Assembly: GCA_036320915.1 (NCBI GenBank)
Contig: JAXBDG010000005.1
Location: 1,116,001-1,180,000 of the forward strand
Source: Linnemannia elongata
Taxonomy: Eukaryota > Mortierellomycota > Mortierellomycetes > Mortierellales > Mortierellaceae
Direction: 5' to 3'
Length of the DNA: 64,000 nt
Made by a program: the position numbers and the translations under genes
In this document: positions 1-16,000 of the stretch, in pieces
Layout of the letters: each line of letters begins with the position of its first letter
Numbering within the stretch: the stretch's first letter is position 1
The notes under the pieces: model-generated
The model's input: the letters and a program-made list of their open reading frames with translations, nothing else
Database searches by the model: none
What the model was told of the DNA's origin: nothing

Positions 1-2338
1 GTGGAGGTGAGCGAAGCGCAAGCCAAAGATGCCTTAGTATTCTTGTTCTTAATGATGTGCGCCTCGTCCAAGATAATGCGGTGAAAGTGAGCCTTGAACA
101 GTGCTCCGATAGGTCTCTTTTTCCTGGGGCTGTCGTCTCCAGCTTCGCCTGAAAGGGTCGTGCTGGAAGTAATAACCACTATAAGTCGAATTACGAGATA
201 ACACAGTTTTATATTAGTATGTCGATGGCAAGAATGTGGATGGTCATTTATCCTGCGACGTTTACTCACCATCGTAGCGTCTCAACATCTCCGGGTCGGT
301 AATCTTGGATGATGTATGGTGGATATGAACCTTGAGGAGACCAGGCTGTGTCTTTGTTCGAATTTCCTCCGCCCACTGATACATCAATGCGACCGGGGCA
401 ACGACAAGAGTAGCCTTTGTCTTGACGAGTTTTTCGGGAGGTGGGGGCTGATAGTAGATTTCCTTGTTGTCCCAGTAAACCGTGTCATCAATCGGCTCTG
501 CTGGCCTTGACACTATGAGCGCAATGGACTGGATCGTTTTGCCGAGACCCTAAGATGAAGAGAGAAAGAGTACGCATTAAATATACTATTATAACAACAG
601 CAAGCATGCTGCAGAATAACAGCTGCACATACCATGTCGTCGCCAAGGATACCACCACGGTTGGTGCCTTCCTCCATCTTCTGTAGCCACGTCAGACCAA
701 TCTTTTGATGCTCCAGCAATACAATGCTAGCCGCCATACCCTCCGGAGTTCCAGTTCGGTCCTGTGGTGCAATCTCCTCCTCAGCAGCCTGAATGTTGGC
801 GAGCAGATCCCGGAGCTCCCTCTCCGACTCTGCTGCACTCAGATTGCGGTTGTAGTCACGTACACCATAACTGTTGCCGTAGCCACTGTAACGGTCAAAG
901 TCGAGCTGTCGCTGGCCCCACATTTTGGATTGCCTCAAAACCCACTCCGTGAATCCTGGCAACTCGTCATCGTCCTCGCCAAAGAGGTGTTCATCACTAT
1001 CATCATCTTCATCGTCGTCGTCAAAGCTGCCATATCCCCCAAAGTTGGGACGGTTCCAGGCGTATGGGTGCGCCGAGTTGTAGCCAAAGTCCTCGTCCTC
1101 AGAACTTAAAATATCGTACACTTTCTTGGTCAAGTCTATCGAGGACTTTGTAAGGTCGATAGCCGACGCCTTCTTGGCGGTGGAATTTGCCGCTGAAGCT
1201 AAATATGCAAATGAAAGATACCAAACAAAGAGGCGTTACAAAAGCTGTCTACAATACGATATCCAAACATATCACATGCCAAATAATGAAATAAGTTCAA
1301 AGACTTACTCAGAATAGACCTTGCGTGGTTTTGAAGACTTTGAGAGGATGTGGTTTGAGTGGATACTCCGTTAGCGAGGACGGTGTTGGCAGTTCTGTTC
1401 GATCCAAACGTTGCTCCGGTCGATAGAACACTGCTGGAACCTGATGAAGAGCCTCCGACGGTTGATGATGCTGAAGGTGGATCGGTTCTCATCTTCTTCC
1501 CGAAAATCGAAAAGGTAGAAGTAGGCTGCGTGGGCAAACTGGCGTCGCTCAGTGGCTGCAGAGCCTTTTTAGGAGATTGTGCTAGGTCAAACACACTATC
1601 CTCAGACTCTGCAAGAAGCTTCGCCATCTCTTCGTCCATGCGTTCCTGGTGAGATTTCGCAGCTTTTGACTGACTTAAGCTCCACGGGTTGGTCTGGGAT
1701 GATGACGATAATGAATACGAAGGGGTTGTGGTGGCGGGTTGCGTAGGGCGCTGAAAGGAGGCTTGGGGCAGGCGGGCGACTTGATTCTCTTCTTCTTGAA
1801 GGGACCTGGCAAACGCCTCGTCCTCCTCCTCTCTTCTCCGCTTGAGGTCAGCCAGTCGTTGCTCCATCATGGCTTGCTCCCTGAGCAATGTCTCCAGGTC
1901 CATGTCTCCCTCACCGGCATCCATAAGAGCCGATCTGATACTCTCAGCTTCACCACTGCGCAAGGAGGCTGCGTCTGCGCTAGAGCCACTGGCACCAGTC
2001 TGAGAGGAAGGCGATGGGGTGTGACTGGGACTAAGGATGTGAGGTCGATGAGGAGATTCTGGCGTAGCGGCATCAGTGTCGCGCTTAATGTTGGACCTTT
2101 TTGATACCTTGTTCTTGATGTTGGTTGTTGCGGACTGATGATTGATTGGCTGCTCGACATCGTCTTCGTCGTCGGCTTTGATTCCAAGTACCTGGGCGAG
2201 CTTCATTTCGATGCTGTCAATTTCCTTTCGGAGAGCATCTTTCCGCGTTGGGGTGTTGATGATTGAGTTGCTCTCGAGTTGGTTCCGGCAAATAGTGAGC
2301 CTCGCCTTTAAGGCGTCAACATCGACAGCGTCCTCCAT
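1..2338 (-). CDS. SNF2-family DEAH ATPase/translocase, Rad5/Rad16/Uls1-like (partial)
   Basis: Exons, read on the minus strand: 2338-1309, 1198-633, 549-270 and 178-1 (continues past the left edge); about 684 residues are visible. The Walker A segment GDDMGLGKT spans an intron at residues about 529-537, YDVVITS follows at about 624-630, and the DEAH box (ILDEAH) is at 663-666. DEAH followed by IIKN is usual in Rad5/Rad16/Uls1-type SNF2 proteins, which move along DNA and often carry a RING ubiquitin-ligase domain further C-terminal; that part is outside the window. The roughly 500-residue N-terminus is low complexity, with a UIM-like acidic helix (EEDEAFARSLQEEE) and two IDLT motifs (residues 357-360 and 364-367) followed by acidic residues, resembling tandem SUMO-interacting motifs. 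No HIRAN domain is seen, which favours Uls1 over HLTF/Rad5. The start is the first ATG after a purine-rich leader. Confidence 0.85.
1128..1160 (-). other. Tandem IDLT motifs (putative SUMO-interacting motifs)
   Basis: Two copies of the tetrapeptide IDLT are encoded at 1160-1149 and 1139-1128, three residues apart, followed within ten residues by the acidic stretch SSEDED. A hydrophobic core with D-L next to acidic or serine residues is the usual SIM layout. SUMO binding is inferred. Confidence 0.5.
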
Positions 2339-2630
2339 GAGTGAATTTGTATGTGTATGGATAGGACGGAGGATGAGGAAGGCGAAGCGAAAGGAAGAAA
2401 GGATAAATTCATAAACAAGGAAGCTAGATTTTTTATTTTGGCTTGAAACGCCACCATTTTCGAGAGCTGACTTTAAAGCAGGTTGACAACTTCGTCTATA
2501 TAACCACAAGAAAAACCAGCGTGTTAGAGGCATGTACGAGTTCCTAACACGGCGCAGGTGGATAAATCCTCCACAAGACCCCACAATACTCCACTCCACA
2601 GCATTCTACAGCATTCCACATAACACGTCA

Positions 2631-5600
2631 TTAACGCCTTTTTTTACGTATAAACTTACTTGCAACAGGTGCGGTGGTGATTTTCTCCGAGGTGGGTCGT
2701 GAAAGAACGGCGGCTTGGATGACCCTCCGAACCTCAAAAATAGCTGCAGACTCCTTGGCGCTCTCGTGGGCAAAGATCAAGTTGCCCAGGGCTATAAGGA
2801 GGCGGTACTGGACCTGCTGGTCGCGCTCCTTCTCCAAGATCTTAGTAATCACTCCAACGTACTGAATAGCCAAAGCATCATCGTCGTGGCGCTTCAAAAG
2901 CAGGGTCGAATAGGACATGTAGACAGTGGCAACGGCCAGTTTAAGGTTCTTGTTGGTGCTCTGCCACACAGCGTCGTCTTCCATGAACTCCAAAATGGTC
3001 GAGATCTCGTTGATCGCAACCTCGCGGCCTTCCTCCGTCTCGCAAAAGTTGACAACAAGGCGAGCGACCAACATCAAACTTGCCTCATGCGTACGTGAAG
3101 CTGTCAAGAGAGTCTTGAGGAGATCGGGACTCTCGATTGGGTCCTTGGAGTACAAGGCCAGCAGACGAAGCAAGTCCAGAGCTGGGAAGCGAGAAGTCTC
3201 AGGCCATGTGTTGAAAATCTTGAGCAAAAGCGTCAAGTACTGAGGCTGGGCCACTGGTTGCTTGGGAGGAGCCCCCAAAAACTTGAAGAGACTGTCCAAC
3301 TGAACCAACTCTGCGCTATCAAGTGCAACACCCGCGGGAGCTAACTCTGTGTTCAACTGGAGCAACTTTTTCTGGATAGCAGGCAGATTGGCGTCCTTGA
3401 AAGGCACATTAAGCAACTAATACGCAAACGGGGTGGCCACAAGTGAGTCGCGGTCAATACATTTCTTCTACGATCTGATATGATCCTTGTTTACACGACA
3501 TTGCCATCTCTACATACCTGAGGGATCAGTCGCTTGGTGACGGGCTGGGCCTTGGGTGTGTCATTTCCCCAGGGGTTGTACTATGGAATAAAAATGCATA
3601 TAACTTCCGATTTAGAATTGAAGACAACTTTGAGTCTAATGTCGCTGTAGATGTGATTCAAATGGATGTCATACCGATCCGAGACCTGAAGAAGTATTCT
3701 GAGAAGGAGTGTATCGAGATCCACCTAAGGATATAACAGCGAAAAGTTAGTAAGCACCTCTATTTATTTTTCTTTTAGACAAATATTGAAGCTGCCTTGA
3801 AACTTTGAAATTAGCTTACCAGTGAGAGGGTCGCCCGTCGCAGCAGCGGCTCCCTGTGAAACAGCGCGAGCATTCTTAGTGATGAAGTCCGCGACTTGAT
3901 CCAGGTACACCTGAGGAAGGTCATGCCTTGTCAAGAACTCCTGAGCTGCAGTATAGGGATTCTCGGTGACATTGAAGGGCAGCTTCAGTGCAGGAACTCC
4001 CTCGCCAACGTCGATGTCAAACACATGATCGTACTCGATGCCGCCATAGAGCTGCTTTCTGTTTTGACCAACAGCATCAACAACTTCGCCAATCTTGGAC
4101 CACTCTTGTTCTGCGTTAGACCACTGGAAAAGTTGAATGTAGACATGATTAGTAATGCCATTAACATAGTTTTCAAAGAACAGTCCCATTGAGAACGCCA
4201 ACTTACCATATGCGCCTCGACTGTGTTTCCGACGCGAACCATCTTCACTTCCTGGTCCTTCTTTCCTGGTTGTCCCAATACCTCGGGTCCGGGGAGATCA
4301 TCCTTCTTGATATCACCAACTTGGTTACTATTTTCGTTCCATGCATAAAAGAACATGGAGGTTGGTTATTGCGTTTAAGGTCATACATGAAACAAAGTCC
4401 ACAGTAAACTCTGGGAAGAATGATAACTTACGAGGGAATGGCGGTTGCTGCATTTTCTTCGTCGTATGCTTTCAAAGTATCAGCATCGGCGACACGCTCC
4501 GCGGTCCTTGTGAAAACACGAACAAATCCATCTGAGCCTCCGCTGACAATATCACCATTGGGAAGAGCAGCAACACACCAAACAGAGACACATGGATGAA
4601 TAATGGTTTGCGTGCACTTGCCGTCTATTCAGATGGAGATAAAGAGTATCAGCTTCTGCGGGTCTTGAAGGCCTACAACAACAGCTTTCGACCCTGTCTC
4701 ATATCTGCCAAGTGAACTTACGCTCCCAGACGCGAACTGTACGGTCTTCGCCACTTGAAAAGATTTCTCCAGTAGGAAGTGTTGCCAAGGAGTAGACGAA
4801 TGACGTGTGCCCGTCGAGAGCCTGGACTGGATCGCCGTTGTTTGACCAGACAATAACTGCGCCATCGTTTCCACAAGATACAAATCCGATGCCGGGCAAA
4901 AGAGCTAATGATCTTACACAGTCTTCATGGCCAGTGATGGTTTTGATTTTCTTCCCGTCCTTCCACATGGCTATCGTCTTGTCGGCAGATGCTGCGAGAA
5001 GGACATTTCATAAACGCAAAGATGTTGTATTGAATCAGCATTTGGTTGCAAGATGGTCATTTCGTCCATGTGCATGTATCAAATGCATACCTGTCACAAT
5101 GACCTCGTGCTCGAGCTCCAGGACTCCCCAAATGGCTTGAGTGTGGCCCTCGAGTGTGTAGACGCATTGCCAGTTCCTCCAGATCTTGGCGGTCCTATTG
5201 TTCCCAGAAGAGAATGTTCTGGTTAACCAACGCCTCCTGAAGAAATCGACCATGCAATGCTGCGAGATACAACTAAAACAGAAGTCGTAGCATACTTGTC
5301 CCAAGAGCCAGAAACAATGTGTCCATCTGTGTCGGCGAAAAGCGAGCAAACATTGTCGGTGTGTCCGACAAGAGTATAAACTGGCGAGCTGGAATCCTCG
5401 GGGTCCCAAACGTTGATCAATCTGTCACTTCCACCAGTGACAATTAGTCCTAGGGATACGAAAAGTAACATCGATGTATCAGACGTGCTTTCTTAGGGGA
5501 AGCAATGAAGGATGTAAAAAGAAAGGCCCCTGTCGAAAAAAGTAGGTTTGCTTTGTTACCATGGGGGTTGGCCTCCGATGCGCCGATAAAAGCGACAGAA

Positions 5601-5910
5601 TTGACGTAATTGGTGTGTCCGTTGAAGGTCTTATCCTGTGTGTATTTGTTGTTGGATTCTCTCTTCCAAGTAATGAGCGACTTGTCGCGGGAAACAGACG
5701 CAATCAAGTTGTCTGTTGGGGCAATAACAGCTTTGACCTTTTGACAGGTCGAGTAACAAGGTGTAGGTTAGTTTGTTAACGGTTGTGTCTGCAAGGAGTA
5801 GCGTCATGGACAAAAGCAAATGCACGGTGTAAGGGCGTCAAGTGAGTGTAAAGAGTGATGCTTACATCGCCCTTATGTCCCGCGAGGATAGCTGAAAGTT
5901 GCCAGGTCAT
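2631..5910 (-). CDS. DOA1: DOA1/UFD3/PLAA: WD40-PFU-PUL ubiquitin and Cdc48 adaptor
   Basis: Eleven exons on the minus strand: 5910-5866, 5737-5560, 5449-5296, 5194-5091, 4991-4722, 4624-4432, 4327-4207, 4123-3820, 3724-3675, 3580-3518 and 3416-2631. All phases agree and give 755 residues (yeast Doa1 about 715, human PLAA about 795). Seven WD40 blades fill residues 1 to about 310, each with a GH start and a near-WD end (for example GSWDKTAKIW, GGSDRLINVW). A PFU ubiquitin-binding domain follows at about 315-456 (WSNAEQEWSKIGEV, YGGIEYDHVFD), then the helical PUL domain at about 495-755 that binds the Cdc48/p97 tail. The protein acts in ubiquitin homeostasis and endosomal sorting. A GTAAGT at 2659-2654 could start one more intron that changes the last eight residues. 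The gene diverges from SEC23. Confidence 0.93.
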
Positions 5911-6315
5911 TGTGTGAGTGCTGTAGTTGATGTTGATGTCGGTTGGTGAGTAGGGTGTGTGTGAGAAAAAAAAGAGGTCCGTCCCCTATTTCTCCTTTTG
6001 CTTCTGGTTCAAGTGTACGTTTGTCTTGTCTTCGAGACGAGAGGTACGCGCACACCGCCTCAAGAGAACCACCGAAGGATGAGTGGGGGACAGTCACTTG
6101 TAAGAGACAAATCACGACTTCTGATTGGCTGCATTCAAGGTACAAGGCCGTGGCGTGGCTTTTCGTTCTTGGACGGACGAGCGACCAGACGGAGGTCCCT
6201 GACTGGCCGTCGCATGGAGACACACATCATCTTAATCTTTATTCACACCGTAGTTCCTTTTTACTCCTTCTTTCCCATCATCCACTCCCCACCGACTACA
6301 TACACCTAAATCGCC
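5911..6315. promoter_or_regulatory. Bidirectional promoter between DOA1 and SEC23
   Basis: These 405 bp separate two divergent starts. An ATTGG core (inverted CCAAT) lies in TGATTGGCTG near 6122. A pyrimidine-rich stretch (about 6240-6310) leads into the SEC23 ATG. No TATA box is obvious on either side. Confidence 0.6.
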
Positions 6316-9309
<2,994 letters not shown>

Positions 9310-9481
9310 ATTTAGTATACCAAGTTTTTCGAGGATATGAAGGGGCGATAGGAGTAGATGATGAGTAATGCGAGCAAGAAATCCATAAAGAGTGTCAACA
9401 GGACATACACAATTTTCCATGATGGCCATATGCTTGTCTTGTTCGCATTGCCTTATTTAATAGCTACGAAACAATGATATT

Positions 9482-11140
9482 CTACTTGCAAGCACCACTC
9501 TCGTTATAGGCACCGAGGATGTTTTCAATGATAGAGTCCAAACCGACGCCGTTCTTGACCTGGGCAAACACTGTGGGTCCGGGTCCACGCATCTTGGCCG
9601 AATCCCTGGCCATCACGTCCAAGTTGGCGCCCACAATCTCTGCCAAATCGGTCTATTTTGTTCATGAGTGAAAATTAGCGAGCCATGGAACGGTTAGTGT
9701 CGAGAGTGGAGAATGACAAGAGGCGAATGGGACAGACATTGGACCGAAGATGGCGGATCGTAGCAATTTGTACCTTATTGATGACGAGCAAGTCCGATTG
9801 GCTTGTTCCAGGACCGCCCTTGCGAGGGACCTTGTCACCTCCAGCAACATCAATAACTAATAACGTAGTCAAACGACGGAATCACAGAAAGTTAATATCC
9901 CTTTTCCTCTTTCCTAGAAGATTGATAACATCCCAATACATGAAAGCAAGGAAGACTGAAACGTACCATAGATGATATAATCAGCCAACTCGCGAGAATA
10001 GTTGGCAGCCAAGTTATCGCCACCACTCTCAATGAGTAACAACTCTGGGTTGAACTTGGCCTGCAACTGCTCCAAAGCCGCCAAGTTAGCCGAAATATCC
10101 TCTCGAATGGCGGCGTGGGGGCATCCACCGGTTTCGATGGCAACAATCCTCTCGGGATCCTCGAGGGCCTTGTTCCTGACCAAGAAATCGGTGTCCTCAG
10201 TAGTGAAGATATCGTTGGTGACACAGGCCAGGCTGTAGCTCTTGGACAGTCTCCTGCAAAGCTCTAGCATCAGTGCTGTCTTGCCCGATCCGACGGGTCT
10301 AGGAACGAGAAGAAAATAAGAAGACAGATAAGGATGAGTAAATTACGACTGAGGTATGGTTTGAGGGAATATGATTTGTTGAATCACGAATCACATGCAC
10401 ATAGAAAAAAAGAAGAAAAAAAAAAGGAACGACTCGACTCCAGTTCCTTCCTTCTCCCAAGAACGGTGCCGGAAGGGAACAAAAAAGAAGAAAAAATGTT
10501 CCCCGCAACCTACCGAACAAACCACTCACACATATCACAATCAGATCCATTCTGCCCTCCTTCCCCTGAATGAGAAAGCGAAAGGAAAAGACTATGCGCC
10601 TTACAAGCAAAAGGGGGCAAGTGGAACAACCATTGCACGATATTTCGATTCCCACCATGTAGGTGACTAACTCACAGCTCTCCAATTTCTCTCACCCGAC
10701 GACGCCAAACGCCCATGATGAACAGACTCTGAAAGGACACCAGTATCAACAAAAAAAAAAAAAAAAAAAAAAAAAGGCAAAGCTACAATGCGGAAAAAAA
10801 AACAAACTTACCCGCCAATACCAACAGTGAAAGTACGCTCCTCCCAATCACGGTTATCGTAGACAGGCAAGGAGCGCTCAACAAACTTGCCAGCAGTATC
10901 GATCTGCTCATGACGGTGGCCGTGATCGATATCGGCTTGTGTCCAGCCGTCATACTTTGTGAGGTTATACTTTTGGCTGGAGGTCAACTTGGGGGCGTCA
11001 TGGCTGTGAGAATGAGTAGCGGCGGAGTGGTCATGAGAGGCATGGTCGTGTGAATGAGAATGGCTTCCGTCGTGGTCGTGGTCGTGGCCGCCGGAGGCTC
11101 CTGAGGCTGATGAACCGTGCTTTTCGAAGCGGCAAGACAT
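9482..11140 (-). CDS. ureG: Urease accessory GTPase UreG with histidine-rich N-terminus
   Basis: Four exons on the minus strand: 11140-10812, 10298-9967, 9856-9774 and 9652-9482, giving 304 residues. UreG is the SIMIBI-class GTPase that drives nickel insertion into apo-urease. The P-loop [11 protein letters not shown] (about residues 110-120) is split by the first intron. Other family motifs are [58 protein letters not shown] and QSDLLVINK. Residues about 15-60 are very rich in His and Asp ([15 protein letters not shown]), as in eukaryotic UreG proteins thought to hold nickel. Intron 1 is 513 bp and carries a 25-nt sense-strand T tract. The gene is head to head with urease, 1670 bp away, and GATAA sites lie just upstream. 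Confidence 0.95.
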
Positions 11141-11213
11141 CTTTGGTTGTTTTCCTGTTTTTTGTTGCTGGGGTTGCTTGGGTGAAGAGTGAAGAAGAAA
11201 GGAAGTGAAGGGA

Positions 11214-11277
11214 AGTGTGATAAAGAGGAGTGTGATAAAGAGGAGTGAGAAGTTGAGAAAAAGGGATGAACGATAAG
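11214..11277 (-). promoter_or_regulatory. GATAA cluster with a tandem 15-bp repeat upstream of ureG
   Basis: GATAAA occurs at 11219-11224 and 11234-11239, each inside a copy of AGTGTGATAAAGAGG repeated back to back, and GATAAG occurs at 11272-11277. They lie 79-137 bp upstream of the ureG ATG. Fungal GATA factors of the AreA/Gln3 type bind such cores under nitrogen limitation. Binding here is inferred. Confidence 0.45.
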
Positions 11278-12810
11278 TGAACGGACACTCTTGAATAGTA
11301 GGGTTTAAGCTGTACGTGAACAAGCGTTCATACGTGATTTGACATGGTGTCCACACAGACGCAAACACTCAAAGACATACACACGCGCGCCTCCTTATTA
11401 AGATGTGACTACTGTAACGCGAGACAGGCAACATCTCGTAATTGAACCAATTATCAACAAATAAAGGCAATCAACAACTCGTAGCATTGTACTGAAGAAA
11501 GTAACGGAGATCATGTCGACTAGGAGGGGCGCCAACTCAATTGACGATTTCTCGGCAGTTACTGGGTATATGCGGCGCTTCTTGCCTCTTTAAACAAATA
11601 ACAATGGCAGCTGTTGCTGGTGAGAAGAGAAAAGAAAGAGGAAAAAAATTGGGCGTAAGGTGTCTACGGATATCCTTCCGAGGGGTTTTCATTTGCAACC
11701 TTTTTTTACTTCACCGCAATCCGCATTCCTACTCCCATAATCCAAATGAAGCAAAACGGGCAACCATACACCCACACATTTCCTCATTTGATTATTTTGG
11801 ACAGGCGGGATAGGAAGAGAGAGGATAGGGCCTTGCGTATGGTTGAAATGATACATCGTAATCAAAGCGTCCAATGCATTAGCGCGCTTTTTTTTTTTCT
11901 TTCCCTCTATTCCGGATGAACTCCAGTTGCAAATGTTTGCTACCAATGCCAATGGCATCGTGGTAAACATAAAAGACATTGTCAAGTTGCGCAAGCGGCG
12001 CCTCTTCTTTCGGAATAGAACCCGATTTTCCCATCCCTCCAGGTTGTTTGGGTTGATCGCTAGATTGCTCAACTCCCTACTTTTTTTTTTTTTTTTTTTC
12101 TGCTCGGCATGGGTGAGAAAGACTTGGCATGGGTGAGAGAAGACATGAACCTCCCCAACCAAATTGTTCCTGTAAGGGAGTCCATATCCCTTGTTCGGCA
12201 AATTGATTTCGTCAGTTGCTTGAATGTGAAGTACCCATCGGCGAGCTAGAATTAACAAGGGATGGATGGGGAGAAAGGATGCGGTACTGACAAACGCATT
12301 TCAAAGAGGAGAGAATAACAAAAAAAAAAACAAAGAACGAAAAGAGAAAGAATCGAAAAATACAATGCTCGTTGTTTAATGAATTCTCGTGCCTGGGGAA
12401 AGTGCGCATGTGTATGCACAGAACTTTTTGAGTGTAAACACCTGCTTGATAGCAAATGTCCAAATGTCATCTCTTGACCCTCAAAATAAATACCCATCCT
12501 CCCGACATTTCCTCTTTCTTCCTACTTCTCTTCTTTTTTTCTTTTCACTTTCATTCTTCTTTATCTTTCGTCCCTTCCCCTTCATTGTCCTCGCTTCCTC
12601 CTCTCCTCTCTTCGTCTCTCCCCTAATTTCCTCCTCCCCTCTACTTGTCTAGACCTTTTGTCTCTTTCCGCCTCCCTCCTCATCAAATCCGAAGCGCTGT
12701 CTTGGCTGAGCGTTTTCCACTTCTCTTTTAGTCCGCCACACCTGCTTGTTTTTCGGGCTCGCCTCCCTCCACAAACACACACACCATCCTCAAAACTCAC
12801 ATAACACGAG
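11278..12810. promoter_or_regulatory. Shared upstream region between ureG and urease
   Basis: No gene is supportable here. A T19 tract lies at 12081-12099, an A10 run near 12321, and about 300 bp of C/T-rich sequence (12490-12800) lead directly into the urease ATG. A TTATCT core (AGATAA on the other strand) lies near 12561. The pyrimidine tract is the same feature seen before other starts in the window. Confidence 0.5.
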
Positions 12811-13064
12811 ATGAAGCTGGTCCCCCGCGAACTTGATAAGCTGGTCCTTCACCAGGTCGGATTCCTCGCACAGAAGCGACTAGCAAGAGGCCTGCGACTC
12901 AACCACACAGAGACCGTTGCCTTGATCGCCAGCCAGCTCGCAGAATTCATCCGCGACGGCCGCCATTCCGTCGCAGACCTCATGGATCTGGGCAAGCAGC
13001 TTCTGGGACGACGACAGGTCATGCCGGGTGTTGCAGAGACAGTGCATGAAGTCCAAATTGAGGG

Positions 13065-13097
<33 letters not shown>

Positions 13098-16000
13098 TCA
13101 TGACCCCATCAGTAACGAGAGCGGAAACCTCGAACTCGCCCTCCATGGATCCTTCTTGCCCATCCCAGATGTCGACAGGTACTTCCCTCCGATCACAGAA
13201 GTCGAGGAAGCGACCTTTGTCCACCCTCCAGGAGCCATTGTCACCGCACCGGGCACACTTACCCTCAACAAAGGTCGTAAGCGGTTCCGTCTGGAGATCA
13301 CCAACACAGGCGACCGACCTATCCTGGTGAGTGCTTTATTTTTTTCAGCTGTCGATATTTGTTCAGCGGGGATCCGGGATACATCATCCTGTCAATCAAA
13401 CTGTGCACCCCATTCCTTTCTTTCTTTCTTTTTTGTGGTGCTTATCCAGACCAGAAGATCGGAGGTATCTGAGAGGCGTTGCTTTGGGCTTCACTCTGCG
13501 TCCATTGTCGATCTCCATCTTAAGTTTTGCTGCCCGCAAAGGGTTGTTACTACGTTTGTTGTCTCTGTTGTTGGTATCAATGATAACGAAAGGGCTGGAA
13601 CGGACTGGACAAGGGTCTGTCTGTTCTTCTGGGTCTTGGTTTTGAGTTTTTTTATTTTCTTTTCATATGACAAATCGGCAAGTGGGATCCAATCGAGGCA
13701 ACGATCGTCTCGCGTGAGGGATAACAAAAGAGAAGCCCTTCCGTATCTTCTCTTTTTACTTCTTCGCTAAACACGAGGACGCTTTCGGACTTTTTGGGGG
13801 AGTGTCTGGACCCTGCTTCAATTGGTTTGTTTTTATTGTTTTGCCCACGGTTGCGATATGAAGTCGTCGCATCTTTTTTATGAATGCTGTGGAAAATAGA
13901 CACCGGCAAGAGAAGGTGGACGCACTGTGGCATGCGTCCATCATTAGTGATACTTTTCTTTCTTTCGCTTCCATTCCTCTCCACAACTTTCAAAGAAATG
14001 GTGTCGATTGCCGCACATGTGTCTTTTGCTGTCAATAAGCAGATGACTGAGGTTTGATGCTAGCGAAGAAGAGGGTGGCAATCTTATTTCTGTCAACCCT
14101 TTGATTCGTCAAATGGCCAAATCTCCGGTTCTCTTTTCCCTATCGATTCGGACCTATCTTATATGGGCGATAGGGCCTCTCCTTGATAGGCAATAGCCAC
14201 ACATCCATGCCCCCCTCGTGTTTATTTTTCGTCTCTTTGTATCACCCATAGACGAGTTCTCCTCGTATATGTACTCATAGAATGCACTCTCTCGGAAATG
14301 ACCCAATGCGGAGCTAAGAAACTGTAGTAAAACAAGAATAAGAATGCACCCCATTTACACAAACAACTTGCTTGCTTTTTATTGCATTATAGGTTGGTTC
14401 CCATTTCCATCTCATTGAGGCTAACAGTGCCCTCAAAATGGATCGTGCTCTGGCCTATGGTCATCGATTGGACATTCCTGCAGGATCCGCCATCAGATTT
14501 GAACCCGGCGAGAAAAACACAGTGACAATTGTCAGCATTGCGGGTAACAAGAAGATCTCTGGAGGCAACAACCTTGCGTCAGGAACAGTCAACCCCGGGA
14601 AACTGAGCGAGATCATGGCCAACTTGGTCGCCAAGAACTTTGCTCATATGGAACAATCGCCCGCCTTGAACGCCAAGGAGCTTCCGGAGTATCAAATCCC
14701 AAGAGAGGTCTACCAGTCCTTCTATGGACCCACTACAGGCGATCGAGTCCGACTGGGCGACACTGACCTGTGGATTGAGATTGAGAAGGACTTTACCCAC
14801 TATGGCGATGAGTGCAAGTTTGGAGGAGGTAAGGTCTTGCGAGAGGGAATGGGCCAGGCTAATGGAGTCCCTGACAGTGAAGCACTGGATCTTGTTATTA
14901 CAAACTGCATTATTCTCGACTACACGGGAATTTACAAGGTAAACAAACAAGCAATATGTGATATGGCCAATGTGAAGAAAAGGGAGACACAAAATGTTGC
15001 ATGAGATAGATTGGGTCCCCCTTTTCATCTTTTTTTTTTGTTTGCTTTTTTGAAGGGATGTTCTTTGCATATTGCTTCTTCTAACATACCTCCCCTTTCT
15101 TTGCTGGGACCTACGGACGATGACGAGGACAGGCTGACATTGGAGTCAAGAATGGTGTTATTTCCGGAATCGGAAAGGCAGGAAACCCGGATGTGATGGA
15201 GGGGGTGATGCCAAACATGGTCGTGGGTGTGACGACAGAAGTCATGGCAGGAGAGCACCAAATCGTCGTCGCCGGAGGCATCGATACGCACGTCCACTAT
15301 ATCTGCCCCCAGCTCATCGAGGAGGCACTGACATCGGGTTTGACGACCTTGGTTGGTGGAGGAACTGGACCTAACACAGGATCCAACGCGACGACCTGTA
15401 CACCCGCTGCTGAATTCATCAAGATGATGATGCAGGCCACCGATGCTTCGCCCATCAACATTGGCATCACAGGCAAGGGCAACACGGCGCATTTGAACGG
15501 CATTCATGACCAGGTCAAGGCTGGAGTCATTGGTCTAAAGCTTCACGAAGATTGGGGCACAACCCCAGCTGCGATCGATAACTGCTTGACTGCTTGCGAT
15601 ATGTATGATGTCCAGGTAAGAATGGGGAACACCGAAAATGATAAGAGAACGATTTCCTTTACGCCGAATGGTTGTAAAGTAGACGAAAATGCGCAGTAAC
15701 CTTTCACTTCACTAACGAACATGAAATTCGTCAATCATTTTGGCATCCGGTACTTTTCTTTAGGCGACAATCCATACTGACACACTAAACGAGGCAGGAT
15801 TCGTCCAGTCGACTGTTGGCGCAATCAAGGGACGCACCATCCACACCTATCACACCGAAGGAGCTGGAGGAGGACACGCCCCCGACATCATTACTGTCTG
15901 CGGTCAGCCCAATGTTCTTCCCTCAAGTACCACCCCAACCCTCCCATTCACCAAGAACACTTTGGACGAGCACATAGACATGTTGATGGTTTGCCACCAC

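Noticed and set aside
13327..13770. Read-through of urease exon 1 into intron 1
   Set aside because: The conserved urease sequence resumes at 14393; the read-through is Phe/Ser-rich with no similarity.
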